Of a DNA stretch of 64,000 nucleotides, positions 20,288 to 28,493 are shown one piece after another (positions within the stretch are counted from its first letter, which is position 1; each line of letters begins with the position of its first letter). The translations under genes and the position numbers were made by a program. Origin of the DNA: CAVPXC01 sp963709505 (GTDB lineage: Bacteria; Chloroflexota; Anaerolineae; JAAEKA01); assembly GCA_963709505.1 (NCBI GenBank), contig CAVPXC010000018.1, forward strand, positions 1 through 64,000, in the 5' to 3' direction. The notes beneath the pieces were generated by a model that did no database searches, was not told the origin of the DNA, and worked only from the letters and a program-made list of their open reading frames with translations.

Positions 20288-21130
20288 ATGTGTCCATCCC
20301 CAGTCCCTGAAGGTTATGTACGCGGCCCGGTTTTCTTCGACGGAGGCGCTGACCACAGCGTATACAACGAAGTTGCGCGCGGTGCGTTCTGGAATCTGGC
20401 TGGTGGCTATGGCGCGCGCATCGCCGTGTTGACAGCCAACGAGGACGCCTCCGACGCCGACTATGGCTACGCGGCGGCGTTCCAGGCCCTTGAGGCGGCG
20501 CGGGTTCAGCTCGTGGTCGTGCGCGATCGAGCTAGCGGGAGCGATCGCAGTCTCTTGCAGGCCATCGAGCAAAGCACAGCTGTGTTTCTGTCCGGCGGCC
20601 ACCCGTTGCGCTGGTCTACTCGCATCGGCGGCACGCCGCTGGCGACCGCGATCCGGCGGGCTAACGCCTGCGGCAAGGCCGTGGGCGCCGTGGGCGGATC
20701 AGCAGCCTTCCTGGGAAACCATATGCTGATCTATCGGGAGGGCGAAACTATTCCGTGTATGGCCCCTGGGCTGGGTTTGAGTAATCGCATCCTGATCGCT
20801 GGTCACTTTGTGCCGCAGCAGCATGGGCAGCTCCTGGCCCAGGCAATTGCAAGCAACCCGTATGTATTGGGAATTGGCCTCCCCGACCGGGCGGCTTGCA
20901 TCCGTCGCGCTGACGGCGTGTTGGAGGTCATGGGCCTCGCCAGCATCACGCTGGTCGACGGCGCGGGCATCACCTCCAGCAATGTGTTCGACTGGACACC
21001 CGGTAAGCCGTTTGTGGCAGAGGGCTTACGCACCCTCGAGCTGGCGCCCGATTATCGCTACGACCTGGAGAACCATCAGATCTTGCTGCCCGAGCTGCTG
21101 CTGCCGATGCCAAACCGCAGCTCGCTGTAA
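20288..21130 (+). CDS. Cyanophycinase-like peptidase (S51 family)
   Basis: A 280-residue protein with the S51 layout: GPVFFDGGAD near the start, IAVLTANEDASD, the FLSGGHPLR turn, and AVGAVGGSAAFLG containing the nucleophilic serine (usual motif G-T-S-A-G). S51 enzymes cleave beta-linked aspartyl peptides such as cyanophycin, or act as dipeptidase E. The GGSAA variant departs from the family consensus, so substrate and activity are uncertain. It is divergent from the NuoF-GltD gene across a 211-bp region. Confidence 0.85.
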   Translation: MCPSPVPEGYVRGPVFFDGGADHSVYNEVARGAFWNLAGGYGARIAVLTANEDASDADYGYAAAFQALEAARVQLVVVRDRASGSDRSLLQAIEQSTAVFLSGGHPLRWSTRIGGTPLATAIRRANACGKAVGAVGGSAAFLGNHMLIYREGETIPCMAPGLGLSNRILIAGHFVPQQHGQLLAQAIASNPYVLGIGLPDRAACIRRADGVLEVMGLASITLVDGAGITSSNVFDWTPGKPFVAEGLRTLELAPDYRYDLENHQILLPELLLPMPNRSSL

Positions 21131-21240
21131 CAAAAACCATTCGGGTTTCTCGCAAGGCCAATTTGAGAAAGGTGTCAAGCCGGCGGGTGCGCGGGGTCCC
21201 TTCGGCAACCGTCAACAAAACCCTGCGCAGAGCTCTGGTC

Positions 21241-21270
21241 CCGCGCCTCCGCCAGTCCGCGGTTCTCAGG
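21241..21270 (+). promoter_or_regulatory. 30-base conserved leader element, copy A
   Basis: CCGCGCCTCCGCCAGTCCGC followed by GGTTCTCAGG ends 13 bases before the ATG at 21284. It matches 27 of 30 bases with the element at 55093-55122, which ends 12 bases before an unrelated lipoprotein gene. CCGCG and CGCGG can pair in a small hairpin just before the Shine-Dalgarno sequence. Confidence 0.6.
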
Positions 21271-21283
21271 TTAGGAGCCTCCT

Positions 21284-21613
21284 ATGTTAACCACCGCCGC
21301 AAACGTCGCATCGCTCTTCCTGATCATGCATATGGCTGTCATCATCGTCCTGGTGCTGGTCTTGGGCGCCGGGACACTCAAGGCCATGCTGGTCTTAAAC
21401 AGCAAGCTGAGGATCTATATGCCGCAGTTTCAGGGCTACGCGCGACAGCTTTCCAGGACCACCGAGAGTATCAGCCAGCGTGTGGCCTCACCGTTTCTTA
21501 ACTTCGAATCGAAGCAAGCGCGCCGCGCAGCCATGCGTTCGAGGGCGACGCGCCCCGCCAGTCGCTTGGCTAGCCGCGCGGGCCTAATCAACGATCAAAC
21601 ATCGGAGGAATAA
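21284..21613 (+). CDS. Small membrane-anchored protein of unknown function
   Basis: 109 residues. Residues 8-32 (ASLFLIMHMAVIIVLVLVLG) form one membrane helix; the rest is polar and then very basic (RRAAMRSRATRPASRLASR). GGAG stands eight bases before the start. It is followed after 3 bp by another small membrane protein, so the two probably act together. No family recognised. Confidence 0.7.
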   Translation: MLTTAANVASLFLIMHMAVIIVLVLVLGAGTLKAMLVLNSKLRIYMPQFQGYARQLSRTTESISQRVASPFLNFESKQARRAAMRSRATRPASRLASRAGLINDQTSEE

Positions 21614-21616
21614 ATC

Positions 21617-21841
21617 ATGACTGTTACCAAGAATGCCCCTGTTCGAACGGGACTCCTCGTCGGTACTCTGACGGGTGCCTTGCTGGGCGCCCTCATCAGC
21701 TGGATCTTCGTGTCGGCCGCCGGAAAGGACAGGGAAACCGAGCCGCCGAGCGTCATGGCTTACTTTCAACTGATCATCGCCATCATCTTCTTGGCTAAGC
21801 AGGCGGGCGATCTGGTTGTTGGGCGTAGCAAGAAGGCCTAG
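21617..21841 (+). CDS. Small two-helix membrane protein of unknown function
   Basis: 74 residues with a Gly/Ala-rich membrane helix (GLLVGTLTGALLGALISWIF) and a second helix (MAYFQLIIAIIFLAKQAGDL). A TCGGAGGAATAAATC site precedes the ATG. Its adjacency to the 21284 gene suggests one transcript. A YtxH-like or inner-membrane structural role is possible but unsupported. Confidence 0.65.
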   Translation: MTVTKNAPVRTGLLVGTLTGALLGALISWIFVSAAGKDRETEPPSVMAYFQLIIAIIFLAKQAGDLVVGRSKKA

Positions 21842-21967
21842 TCGGAGTGGCAGGGGGCAAGTGGCAAGTGGCAGGTTGCAAGTGAAAGAAGTCTTGCCAC
21901 CCGCAACTTGCTCCCTGCCCCCTGCCACCCGCAACTTGCCCCCTGCCCCTTGCCACTCTTCGGGGGA
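21841..21967. repeat. Inverted array of the word GGCAAGTTGCAGGT
   Basis: Degenerate copies of GTGGCAAGTGGCAGGTTGCA run to about 21883 and their complements (CTTGCCACCCGCAACTTGCC) follow to 21965. The same word occurs near 27554, 36085, 48025 and 60622, so this is the commonest array word here. Confidence 0.8.
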
Positions 21968-22076
21968 TCCCGCTCCAATCCCGCATCGAACTTGTGAAAA
22001 TCGTCTTTTGCATCTATAATGATGACCATCACAAATTCGGTTGTCATCGATTTCGAAATCTTCCAGGAGGGCGGAA

Positions 22077-23426
22077 GTGAGCATGAGCAATGAAGCTATC
22101 CGTTTCGTAGCGGTCATCGGCGCCGGTCCGGCAGGCCTGTACGCAGCGCAAACACTCGCAGAGGCCGGCGTGCGCGTCGCGCTGTTCAACCGCGATATCA
22201 AGCCGGGCGGCCTGGCCGAATACGGCATCTATCACGATAAGCAGAAGATGAAGGATGGGCTGCGCAGACAGTTTCGCGAGATACTTGCTAATCCCGCTAT
22301 CGACTACTATGGCAATGTCGTGGTGGGCCAGCACGGCGATCTGACCCTCGACGACCTGCGGCGCATGGGAGTTGAGGCCATCCTGGTTACGGTTGGCGCT
22401 CAGGGTACCAAGTGGCTTGGGTTGCCAGGCGAAGACCTGCTTGGCGTCTATCACGCCAAGGACATCGTCTACCACTACAACCAGCTTCCCCCGTACAGCG
22501 AGCAGCCGTTCCACATCGGCCGCCGCGTGGCCCTGGTCGGCGCGGGAAACGTCATGATGGATGTCGCGCATTGGCTGATTCGAGACGTCAAGGTCGACGA
22601 GGTCATTGCCGTCGTCCGCCGCGGCCCGGCGGAGGTCAAGTTCAGCAAGAAGGAAATGCTACCGGTCATCTGTCACGTCGATCGGCAGGCGCTGAACCAG
22701 GAGATCGAGCGCGTGGCGCCGGTCATGCTGAATATTGGGCAGGATCCGGTCGCAGCCAAGGCCTTCATCCTCGCAGCAGGCGACAAAGGCATCGAGCCTA
22801 CCTCGCAGACCGTTTTTCGCTTCGACTTTCTGGCCTCGCCGTGCAGCATCGAAGGCGACGCGCAAGGCACCGTCTGCGCGCTGGAGGTGGAGGATACCAC
22901 CCTGGTGCCCGCTAACGGCGACACTAAGGCCAAGAGCCTGGGCACCAAGCGCCTTGTCGAGGTGGATACCGTCGTCTTCTGCATCGGCGACCGGGTGGAC
23001 TCTGACTTTGGCCTGCCGGTCGAGTGGAACGAGTATGTCAAGAGTCCCACGCCGCGCTTTCCGGTCGAAGGCCTGTCGTACGAGGTTTTTGATCCGGCCA
23101 CCAGCCAGCCCATCGGCGATGTTTTCGTCGCCGGTTGGGCACGTAAGGCCAGCGACGGTTTGGTGGGAGTGGCTCGCAAAGACGGCACTCAGGGCGCGAA
23201 GGCGGTGGAGCAATTCCTGGCTACCCAGCCGCCGTTGACCGAGGCCGAACTGGCCGACCGCCAGGCCGCGCTGGTCCAACGTCTGCAGCAGCTCGGCAAA
23301 GCGGTGGTGAGCAAGGCTGATTGGCAGCGTCTCGAGAAAGCCGAGCAGGCTGAGGCTTCAAAGCAAGGCATGGAAGCTTTCAAATATGGCACCAATAGCG
23401 AAATGCTGACGGCCATGGGATTGTAG
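22077..23426 (+). CDS. FAD-dependent ferredoxin-NADP reductase-like oxidoreductase
   Basis: About 449 residues. The FAD motif VAVIGAGPAGLYAAQTLAEAG opens the protein and a second Rossmann motif (VALVGAGNVMMDVAHWLIR) binds NAD(P)H; GDVFVAGWARKASDGLVGVA matches FprA-type ferredoxin-NADP reductases. It would exchange electrons between NADPH and ferredoxin, consistent with the ferredoxin-rich redox island. GTG at 22077 is seven bases after AGGAGG and is preferred over ATG at 22083; no upstream array residues are needed. Confidence 0.85.
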   Translation: MSMSNEAIRFVAVIGAGPAGLYAAQTLAEAGVRVALFNRDIKPGGLAEYGIYHDKQKMKDGLRRQFREILANPAIDYYGNVVVGQHGDLTLDDLRRMGVEAILVTVGAQGTKWLGLPGEDLLGVYHAKDIVYHYNQLPPYSEQPFHIGRRVALVGAGNVMMDVAHWLIRDVKVDEVIAVVRRGPAEVKFSKKEMLPVICHVDRQALNQEIERVAPVMLNIGQDPVAAKAFILAAGDKGIEPTSQTVFRFDFLASPCSIEGDAQGTVCALEVEDTTLVPANGDTKAKSLGTKRLVEVDTVVFCIGDRVDSDFGLPVEWNEYVKSPTPRFPVEGLSYEVFDPATSQPIGDVFVAGWARKASDGLVGVARKDGTQGAKAVEQFLATQPPLTEAELADRQAALVQRLQQLGKAVVSKADWQRLEKAEQAEASKQGMEAFKYGTNSEMLTAMGL

Positions 23427-23510
23427 GCCGTCGCATCTTTCGGTCTATTCTTTTTGCCTTTGCCCGGCCGCTGAAGCTGGCCGGAAGGCCAGTAAGAAAC
23501 GAGGACACCT

Positions 23511-24707
23511 ATGACTTACGACGATATCGTCATTCTCGGTGGGGCGCGTACCCCGTTCGGCAAATTTGGCGGCTCCCTCAAGGATGTGACCGCCACGGAA
23601 CTTGGCGTGGCTGCGGCAAAGGGCGCGCTGGAGGCCAGCGGCGTCCAGCCCGACCTCGTCGAACACGTCGTCTTTGGCAACGTGATCCAGTCGAGCCGCG
23701 ATGCGGCCTACCTGGGCCGGCACGTGGCGCTATGGGCCGGCATGCCGATAACAGTGCCTGGCCTGACGCTCAACCGGCTGTGCGGCTCAGGCTTCGAAGC
23801 CGTCGTGCAGGCCGCGCGTATGATCCGCTGCGAAGAGGCGGATATTGTGATGGCCGGCGGCTCGGAGAACATGAGCCAGGCGCCGTTGGTGGCGCGCACT
23901 GCGCGCTGGGGTGTCGGCCTGGGCGAGGGCTTGACCCTCGAGGACTCGCTGTGGCAGGGACTGACCGACAGCTACTGCAATCTACCCATGGCTATCACGG
24001 CCGAGAACGTGGCCAAGAAGTACAATGTCACGCGCCTGGAGCAGGACGAGCTGGCGTTGGCCAGCCAACAGCGGGCCACCGCCGCCTGGAAGGAAGGCCG
24101 GCTGGCCGAAGAGGTCGTGGCCGTCCAAGGAAAGGACGCGCGCGGCAAGCCGGTCAACCTGGTCATGGACGAGCATTATCGTCCCGAAACTACCATCGAG
24201 GGTCTCGCAAAACTGCCGGCGCGCTTCATCCCAAAGGATGGCACGGTGACGGCAGGCAACGCCAGCGGCATCGTCGACGGCGCGGCAGCGCTGGTCGTTG
24301 CATCTGCCAAGAAGGCCGCCGAGCTTGGCCTCAAGCCGCTGGCGCGGTTGGTGAGCTGGGGCATCGCCGGTGTTGAGCCCGAGCTCATGGGCTTCGGCCC
24401 TGCGCCGGCCATCCGCCTGGCCTTGCAGCGGGCCGGCCTGACCATGAACGACATCGGCTTGTTCGAGATCAACGAGGCCTTTGCCGCGCAGTGTCTGGCC
24501 GTGGCGAAGGACCTGGACATGAATCTCAACACCCTCAACGTCAACGGCGGCGCCATCGCCATCGGCCACCCGTTGGGCGCCACCGGCGCCCGTCTGGTGC
24601 TGACGTTGATCAAAGAAATGCAGCGCCGCAACGTGCGCTACGGCAGCGCGTCGATGTGTATCGGCGGTGGTATGGGGTCGGCGGGTATCTTTGAGTTGAT
24701 TAACTGA
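23511..24707 (+). CDS. atoB: Acetyl-CoA acetyltransferase (thiolase)
   Basis: 398 residues with all thiolase catalytic motifs: nucleophilic cysteine in LNRLCGSGFEAV (about residue 88), NEAFA, GHPLGATGAR with the catalytic histidine, and the second cysteine in SMCIGGGMG. It condenses two acetyl-CoA or cleaves acetoacetyl-CoA. GAGGACACCT precedes the ATG. The following SDR is separated by a large word-array hairpin. Confidence 0.95.
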   Translation: MTYDDIVILGGARTPFGKFGGSLKDVTATELGVAAAKGALEASGVQPDLVEHVVFGNVIQSSRDAAYLGRHVALWAGMPITVPGLTLNRLCGSGFEAVVQAARMIRCEEADIVMAGGSENMSQAPLVARTARWGVGLGEGLTLEDSLWQGLTDSYCNLPMAITAENVAKKYNVTRLEQDELALASQQRATAAWKEGRLAEEVVAVQGKDARGKPVNLVMDEHYRPETTIEGLAKLPARFIPKDGTVTAGNASGIVDGAAALVVASAKKAAELGLKPLARLVSWGIAGVEPELMGFGPAPAIRLALQRAGLTMNDIGLFEINEAFAAQCLAVAKDLDMNLNTLNVNGGAIAIGHPLGATGARLVLTLIKEMQRRNVRYGSASMCIGGGMGSAGIFELIN

Positions 24708-24710
24708 AAG

Positions 24711-24817
24711 TAAGATAGTGCGGTAGTGAGATAGTGAGATAGTGCGGAAGTGAGCGTGACGCGCTCAGCACTACCTCACTACCTCACTATCTCACTACCG
24801 CACTATCGCACTTCTAC
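24711..24817. repeat. Inverted array of the word GATAGTGCGGTAGTGA
   Basis: Copies of GTGCGGTAGTGAGATAGTGA fill 24716-24755 and complementary CACTATCTCACTACCGCAC copies fill 24770-24815, joined by a short GTGACGCGCTCAGCAC segment. The same word occurs at 28388-28493. Confidence 0.85.
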
Positions 24818-24896
24818 ACCTCCGCACCCGTTCCTGCGCAACCATGTGCAGGAACGGGTGTTTTGTTTAGGGAAATCAACCACTGAAGGAGTGACC

Positions 24897-25712
24897 ATGA
24901 CAAACGAGCATGATCTGACCGGCCGCTGGGCATTGATCCTCGGCGCATCGAGCGGCTTTGGCCGGGCGACTTCCCTGGAGCTGGCCCGCCGCGGTATGAA
25001 CATCTTTGGCGTCCACCTGGACCTTAAGGCGACCCTCCCGTTGGCCAAGCAGGTTGTGGCCGACATTGAGGCCATGGGCAGGCAGGCTGTCTTTTTCAAC
25101 ACCAATGCTGCTGACACTGAGAAACGCGGCAAGGTGCTGGACAAGATACAAGAGAAGCTGGTGGCCGACGGCGGCCCGCAGGTGATCCACCTGATGATGC
25201 ATTCCCTGGCTTTCGGCACCCTGCTGCCCTTCATCGGAGATGCAGCCGACGAGACGATCTCCGAAGCACAGATGGACATGACCCTCAACGTCATGGCGCA
25301 CAGCCTGGTCTACTGGACGCAGGATCTGATGCGGCGGCGCTTGCTGACGCGCGGCAGCCGTATCTTCTCGATGACCAGCTCCGGCTCGCATCGCATTTTT
25401 GCTCGCTATGGCGCTGTATCTGCGGCCAAGGCATCGCTGGAGTCCCACACGCGCCAGTTGGCCTACGAGCTGGGCCCGGCAGGCATCCTGGTGAACTGCA
25501 TCCAGGCCGGCGTTACTGACACCCCGGCGCTCCGCAGGATCCCCGGCCACGAGCGGCTATTGGACTTCGCCATCAACTTCAATCCCAGTGGCCGCATCAC
25601 CACCGAGCCAGACGTGGCCGTCACCATCGCCGCTCTGGCCGACCCGCGCATCGAATGGTTGTCCAGCTCAGTGATCGTCGTCGACGGCGGCGAGGACAAC
25701 GTCGGAGCCTGA
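24897..25712 (+). CDS. SDR-family enoyl-ACP reductase-like protein (FabL-type)
   Basis: 271 residues starting at the ATG after GAAGGAGTGACC. The Rossmann motif ALILGASSGFGRATSLELAR and the catalytic Y-x6-K (YGAVSAAK) are those of FabI/FabL enoyl reductases and not of ketoreductases with Y-x3-K. The C-terminal VIVVDGG segment is conserved in SDRs. It may reduce enoyl-ACP or enoyl-CoA thioesters; the neighbouring thiolase points to acyl chain metabolism. Exact substrate unknown. Confidence 0.82.
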   Translation: MTNEHDLTGRWALILGASSGFGRATSLELARRGMNIFGVHLDLKATLPLAKQVVADIEAMGRQAVFFNTNAADTEKRGKVLDKIQEKLVADGGPQVIHLMMHSLAFGTLLPFIGDAADETISEAQMDMTLNVMAHSLVYWTQDLMRRRLLTRGSRIFSMTSSGSHRIFARYGAVSAAKASLESHTRQLAYELGPAGILVNCIQAGVTDTPALRRIPGHERLLDFAINFNPSGRITTEPDVAVTIAALADPRIEWLSSSVIVVDGGEDNVGA

Positions 25713-25739
25713 GCTACTATTGCGCAGCGGTTGTACCAA

Positions 25740-25773
25740 AGAAAGGACCTTTCTCGGAAGAAAGGTCCTTTCT
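25740..25773 (+). terminator. Perfect 15-bp hairpin after the SDR gene
   Basis: AGAAAGGACCTTTCT and its complement flank the loop CGGA, 28 bases after the SDR stop. The loop and arm style match the hairpin at 4637. It has no long T run, so termination strength is uncertain. Confidence 0.7.
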
Positions 25774-25889
25774 AGTTACCAGCCGTCACCCTAAGGCTTT
25801 CTATGACCACAGGAAGGGTCTCGAACCGCAGGGCCTCCAAGGCCGCAAACGGCTGAATGGCGAAGAAGGACCCCGGTTGTCTTCAGTTT

Positions 25890-25941
25890 TTGTACACCAT
25901 GCTTCGTAAGGTATAATACATGCACCTGCAAATCTTTGCAG
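25890..25941 (+). promoter_or_regulatory. Promoter and operator-like palindrome of the Fur-family gene
   Basis: TTGTAC (25890-25895) and TATAAT (25912-25917) are 16 bases apart. CTGCAAA-TC-TTTGCAG (25926-25941) is a perfect palindrome at the predicted start point (about 25924). Its position would let a bound repressor block transcription, so it is a candidate metal-dependent autoregulatory site. Confidence 0.6.
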
Positions 25942-26045
25942 ATGCATGCGGCATTGCTTTATGCAGGATGCCGGTGGCTGGGCAGGCATACAGGCTTCTT
26001 GGGCGCCGGGTGTCTGCCCAGCATACCATTTGGACGAGGTGACTC

Positions 26046-26516
26046 ATGTCGTGCCACAACGATGCGCTGGACCAACTGCGCGAGGCAGGGTTTCGGCTCA
26101 CTCCCCAGCGAGCCATGGTGCTGGACGTTATCTACCACAACAACGGGCACCTGACCGCCGACGAAGTATTCGAGCGGGTGCGCTTGCAGTCTCCCTATGT
26201 CGATCTCTCCACAATCTATCGCACGCTGGTCTTTTTGAAGCAGAACGGCCTGATCGGCGAGCTGCGACTGGAGGAGGGGCCGGCACGTTTTGAGGCCGTG
26301 CGCTTGGGCCAGGAGCATCATCACGCTGTGTGCAGCGAGTGCGACCGCATGATCGAGATCGATCCGGCGGATTTGAAGGTGTTGGAGTCGATCCTGCGAC
26401 AGAGATACGGCTTCGAGATAAATCTGGTGCACCTGACCCTGAGCGGGCTGTGTGCGGAATGTGCAGCCAGTTTGGCACGACGATTGGGCGGTGTCACCTA
26501 CCCGACACCCGCCTAA
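26046..26516 (+). CDS. Fur-family metal-responsive regulator
   Basis: 156 residues. A winged-helix domain (GFRLTPQRAMVLDVIYHNNG, LSTIYRTLVFLKQNGLIGE) is followed by the metal-binding part (EHHHAVCSECDRM and LCAEC). The two CxxC pairs bind structural zinc. Fur-type repressors sense Fe, Zn, Mn or Ni. The nickel/cobalt transporter genes start 35 bp downstream, so a nickel- or cobalt-sensing (Nur-like) role is likely, although Zur is possible. GACGAGGTGACTC precedes the ATG. Confidence 0.9.
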   Translation: MSCHNDALDQLREAGFRLTPQRAMVLDVIYHNNGHLTADEVFERVRLQSPYVDLSTIYRTLVFLKQNGLIGELRLEEGPARFEAVRLGQEHHHAVCSECDRMIEIDPADLKVLESILRQRYGFEINLVHLTLSGLCAECAASLARRLGGVTYPTPA

Positions 26517-26551
26517 GAGATCATGCAGCGAGTCCAACAGGAGGACACACG

Positions 26552-27550
26552 ATGTTGTACAGTATACTACGCTCGCCCGTTGCCAGCCCGGAGCCTTTGC
26601 ATATTCCGGATGGCTTTCTTTCGGTTCCCGTGGCGATCTTGGCATGGCTCGTCACAATCGTCTTCATCGTCATCGCCGTCCGTCGTGCCAGCCGCGAGTT
26701 CGATGAGCGGATGGTGCCGTTGATGGGCATCCTGGCGGCCTTTATCTTTGCTGCCCAGGCCTTCAACTTTCCTGTGGCCGGCGGCACGTCCGGACACTTC
26801 CTGGGTGGTGCGCTGGCCGCCATTTTGCTGGGGCCTTGGCCGGCCTTGCTCGTGATGACGGCGGTGATCGGCTTGCAGGGGCTCATTTTTCAGGATGGCG
26901 GCCTGCTGGCGATGGGGGCCAACATCTTTGTGATGGGCATTGCTACCGTTTGGACCGGCTATTTTGTCTACCAGGGCTTGCAGCGTTTCAACCGTTTCGT
27001 GGGCGCCTTTGTTGCGGGCTGGGTGAGCGTAGTCGTGGCTGCTGTGATAACTGCCTTCTTGCTCGCACTGAGCGGTACGGCTGCTCTGGGCGTCGTGCTT
27101 ACAGCGATGGCCGGCGTGCATGTTTTCATCGGCATTGGCGAAGGCTTGATTACGGCTGCTGCCGTGGCGCTGGTCCGGGCCGCACTGCCTGGCATGTTTG
27201 GCCAACAGGTCACCGGGCGGAAGACCGATAGCAGCACAGTCATCGCCGGCGGTGTCATCGTGGCTCTTGTCGTGGGTATCATGGCGGTGTTCTTCGCGTC
27301 GCCGCAGCCCGACGGCCTGGAGCGCGTTGCCGAGGACAAGGGCTTCCTGGATGCCGCTCAAGGCCCAGCGTTCAATGTCCTTCCTGACTACGTCGTTCCA
27401 GGTATCCCCAACGAGACCCTGGCGGCCCTTATCGCAGTTGTCCTTGGCACCCTTCTCTTGTTTGCCGTGGGCTATGGAATCGCTCGCCTTCTGCGCCGTC
27501 GCAGCCAGCGTCTAATCGAGGCGCCGGTTGTCGCGGGAACGCAAGAGTAG
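26552..27550 (+). CDS. cbiM: CbiM-like nickel/cobalt ECF transporter substrate subunit with PDGLE domain
   Basis: 332 residues with several membrane segments. LHIPDGFLSVP near residues 16-26 matches the metal-binding N-terminus of CbiM/NikM (normally Met1-His2-Ile3-Pro4), and ASPQPDGLERVAEDKGF belongs to the PDGLE (CbiN-like) domain fused at the C-terminus. The ATG has an excellent AGGAGG site, but an in-frame TTG at 26597 would give the canonical MHIPDGF N-terminus. It lies with cbiQ, cbiO and a Fur-family gene. Nickel supply to the Hox hydrogenase is a plausible purpose. Confidence 0.88.
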   Translation: MLYSILRSPVASPEPLHIPDGFLSVPVAILAWLVTIVFIVIAVRRASREFDERMVPLMGILAAFIFAAQAFNFPVAGGTSGHFLGGALAAILLGPWPALLVMTAVIGLQGLIFQDGGLLAMGANIFVMGIATVWTGYFVYQGLQRFNRFVGAFVAGWVSVVVAAVITAFLLALSGTAALGVVLTAMAGVHVFIGIGEGLITAAAVALVRAALPGMFGQQVTGRKTDSSTVIAGGVIVALVVGIMAVFFASPQPDGLERVAEDKGFLDAAQGPAFNVLPDYVVPGIPNETLAALIAVVLGTLLLFAVGYGIARLLRRRSQRLIEAPVVAGTQE

Positions 27551-27553
27551 ATA

Positions 27554-27581
27554 CAGGTTGCAAGTGGCCACTTGCAACCTG
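27554..27581. repeat. 28-bp perfect palindrome of the GGTTGCAAGTGG word
   Basis: CAGGTTGCAAGTGG is followed directly by its exact complement with no loop. It lies between cbiM and cbiQ, and the cbiQ start has no visible Shine-Dalgarno sequence. Confidence 0.8.
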
Positions 27582-27594
27582 CAGCTCCGCCCCT

Positions 27595-28401
27595 ATGCAC
27601 ATCAACGCCCTCGATCAATACCACGACGCTGCTAGCCCGGTCCACCGGCTCGATCCCCGCGTCAAGCTCCTCGGGGCCATTGGATTCATCCTGGCCTGTG
27701 CGTTAACACCGGATGGCGCCTGGTTAGCTTTCCTTGCGCTCCTCGTTTTGTGGTTCGCAGTGGTGCTGCTCTCCGACGTGCCTTCCCTGTTGCTGCTGAA
27801 GCGCGGGCTGGTGGCGTTACCCTTTGCGCTCGCAGCCGTGACGGTTCTGTTCACTCTGCCGGGCGAGGCGTTGCTGACGCTGCACATTCCTGTCGTCAAC
27901 TGGCAACTCACCATCACTGACAACGGTGCGATACGATTCGCGACCATCTTGCTCAAGAGCTGGCTTTCGGTGTTGATGGCTATGGTGCTGGTAGCTACAA
28001 CCACCTTTCCGGACATGATGCGCGCGATGCGGGGCATCGGCGTACCCACGGTGCTGGTGGGGGTGATCTCGTTTATGTACCGCTACATCTTCGTCCTGGC
28101 CGACGAAGTGCAGCGTCTCATGCGCGCCCGCGAGGCCCGCAGCGCGATTGGACCGTCTGGCCACAAGAGCGGTGGGAACGTCGTCTGGCGCGCCAAGATC
28201 GTCGGCAGCATGATCGGCAGCCTCTTCGTGCGCTCGCTGGCGCGCAGCGAGCGGGTCTTCCAGGCCATGGCCAGTCGCGGATACACGGGCGAGCTGCTCT
28301 GGCTGGATAAGCCCCGGCTGCGTACGTCCGACATCCTCGTGGGCAGCGTGTTTGGCGTCATTCTGATCCTGATTGTGCTTTGGGCAAGGTTAGTGAGATA
28401 G
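27595..28401 (+). CDS. cbiQ: ECF transporter transmembrane subunit CbiQ
   Basis: 268 residues, hydrophobic, with the CbiQ/EcfT features SPVHRLDPRVKLLGAIGFIL near the N-terminus and the coupling-helix arginine motifs (MRAREARSAIG and RSERVFQAMASRG). It couples the ATPase CbiO to the CbiM substrate subunit. The region just before the ATG is the GGTTGCAAG palindrome, with no clear ribosome-binding site. Confidence 0.92.
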   Translation: MHINALDQYHDAASPVHRLDPRVKLLGAIGFILACALTPDGAWLAFLALLVLWFAVVLLSDVPSLLLLKRGLVALPFALAAVTVLFTLPGEALLTLHIPVVNWQLTITDNGAIRFATILLKSWLSVLMAMVLVATTTFPDMMRAMRGIGVPTVLVGVISFMYRYIFVLADEVQRLMRAREARSAIGPSGHKSGGNVVWRAKIVGSMIGSLFVRSLARSERVFQAMASRGYTGELLWLDKPRLRTSDILVGSVFGVILILIVLWARLVR

Positions 28402-28493
28402 TGCGGTAGTGCGGTAGTGAGATCGTAGGGAAGTGGTCCCGCACTATCTCACTGCCGCACTATCTCACTACCGCACTATCTCACTATCTCACT
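28388..28493. repeat. Inverted array of GTGCGGTAGTGAGATAGT words between cbiQ and cbiO
   Basis: The left arm (28391-28425) overlaps the last codons of cbiQ and the right arm runs as CACTATCTCACTACCG copies straight into the cbiO ATG at 28494. It uses the same word as 24711-24817, 3.6 kb upstream. Confidence 0.85.

Noticed and set aside
21841..22040. Open frames over the GGCAAGTTGC array
   Set aside because: They consist only of repeat-derived residues in all frames.
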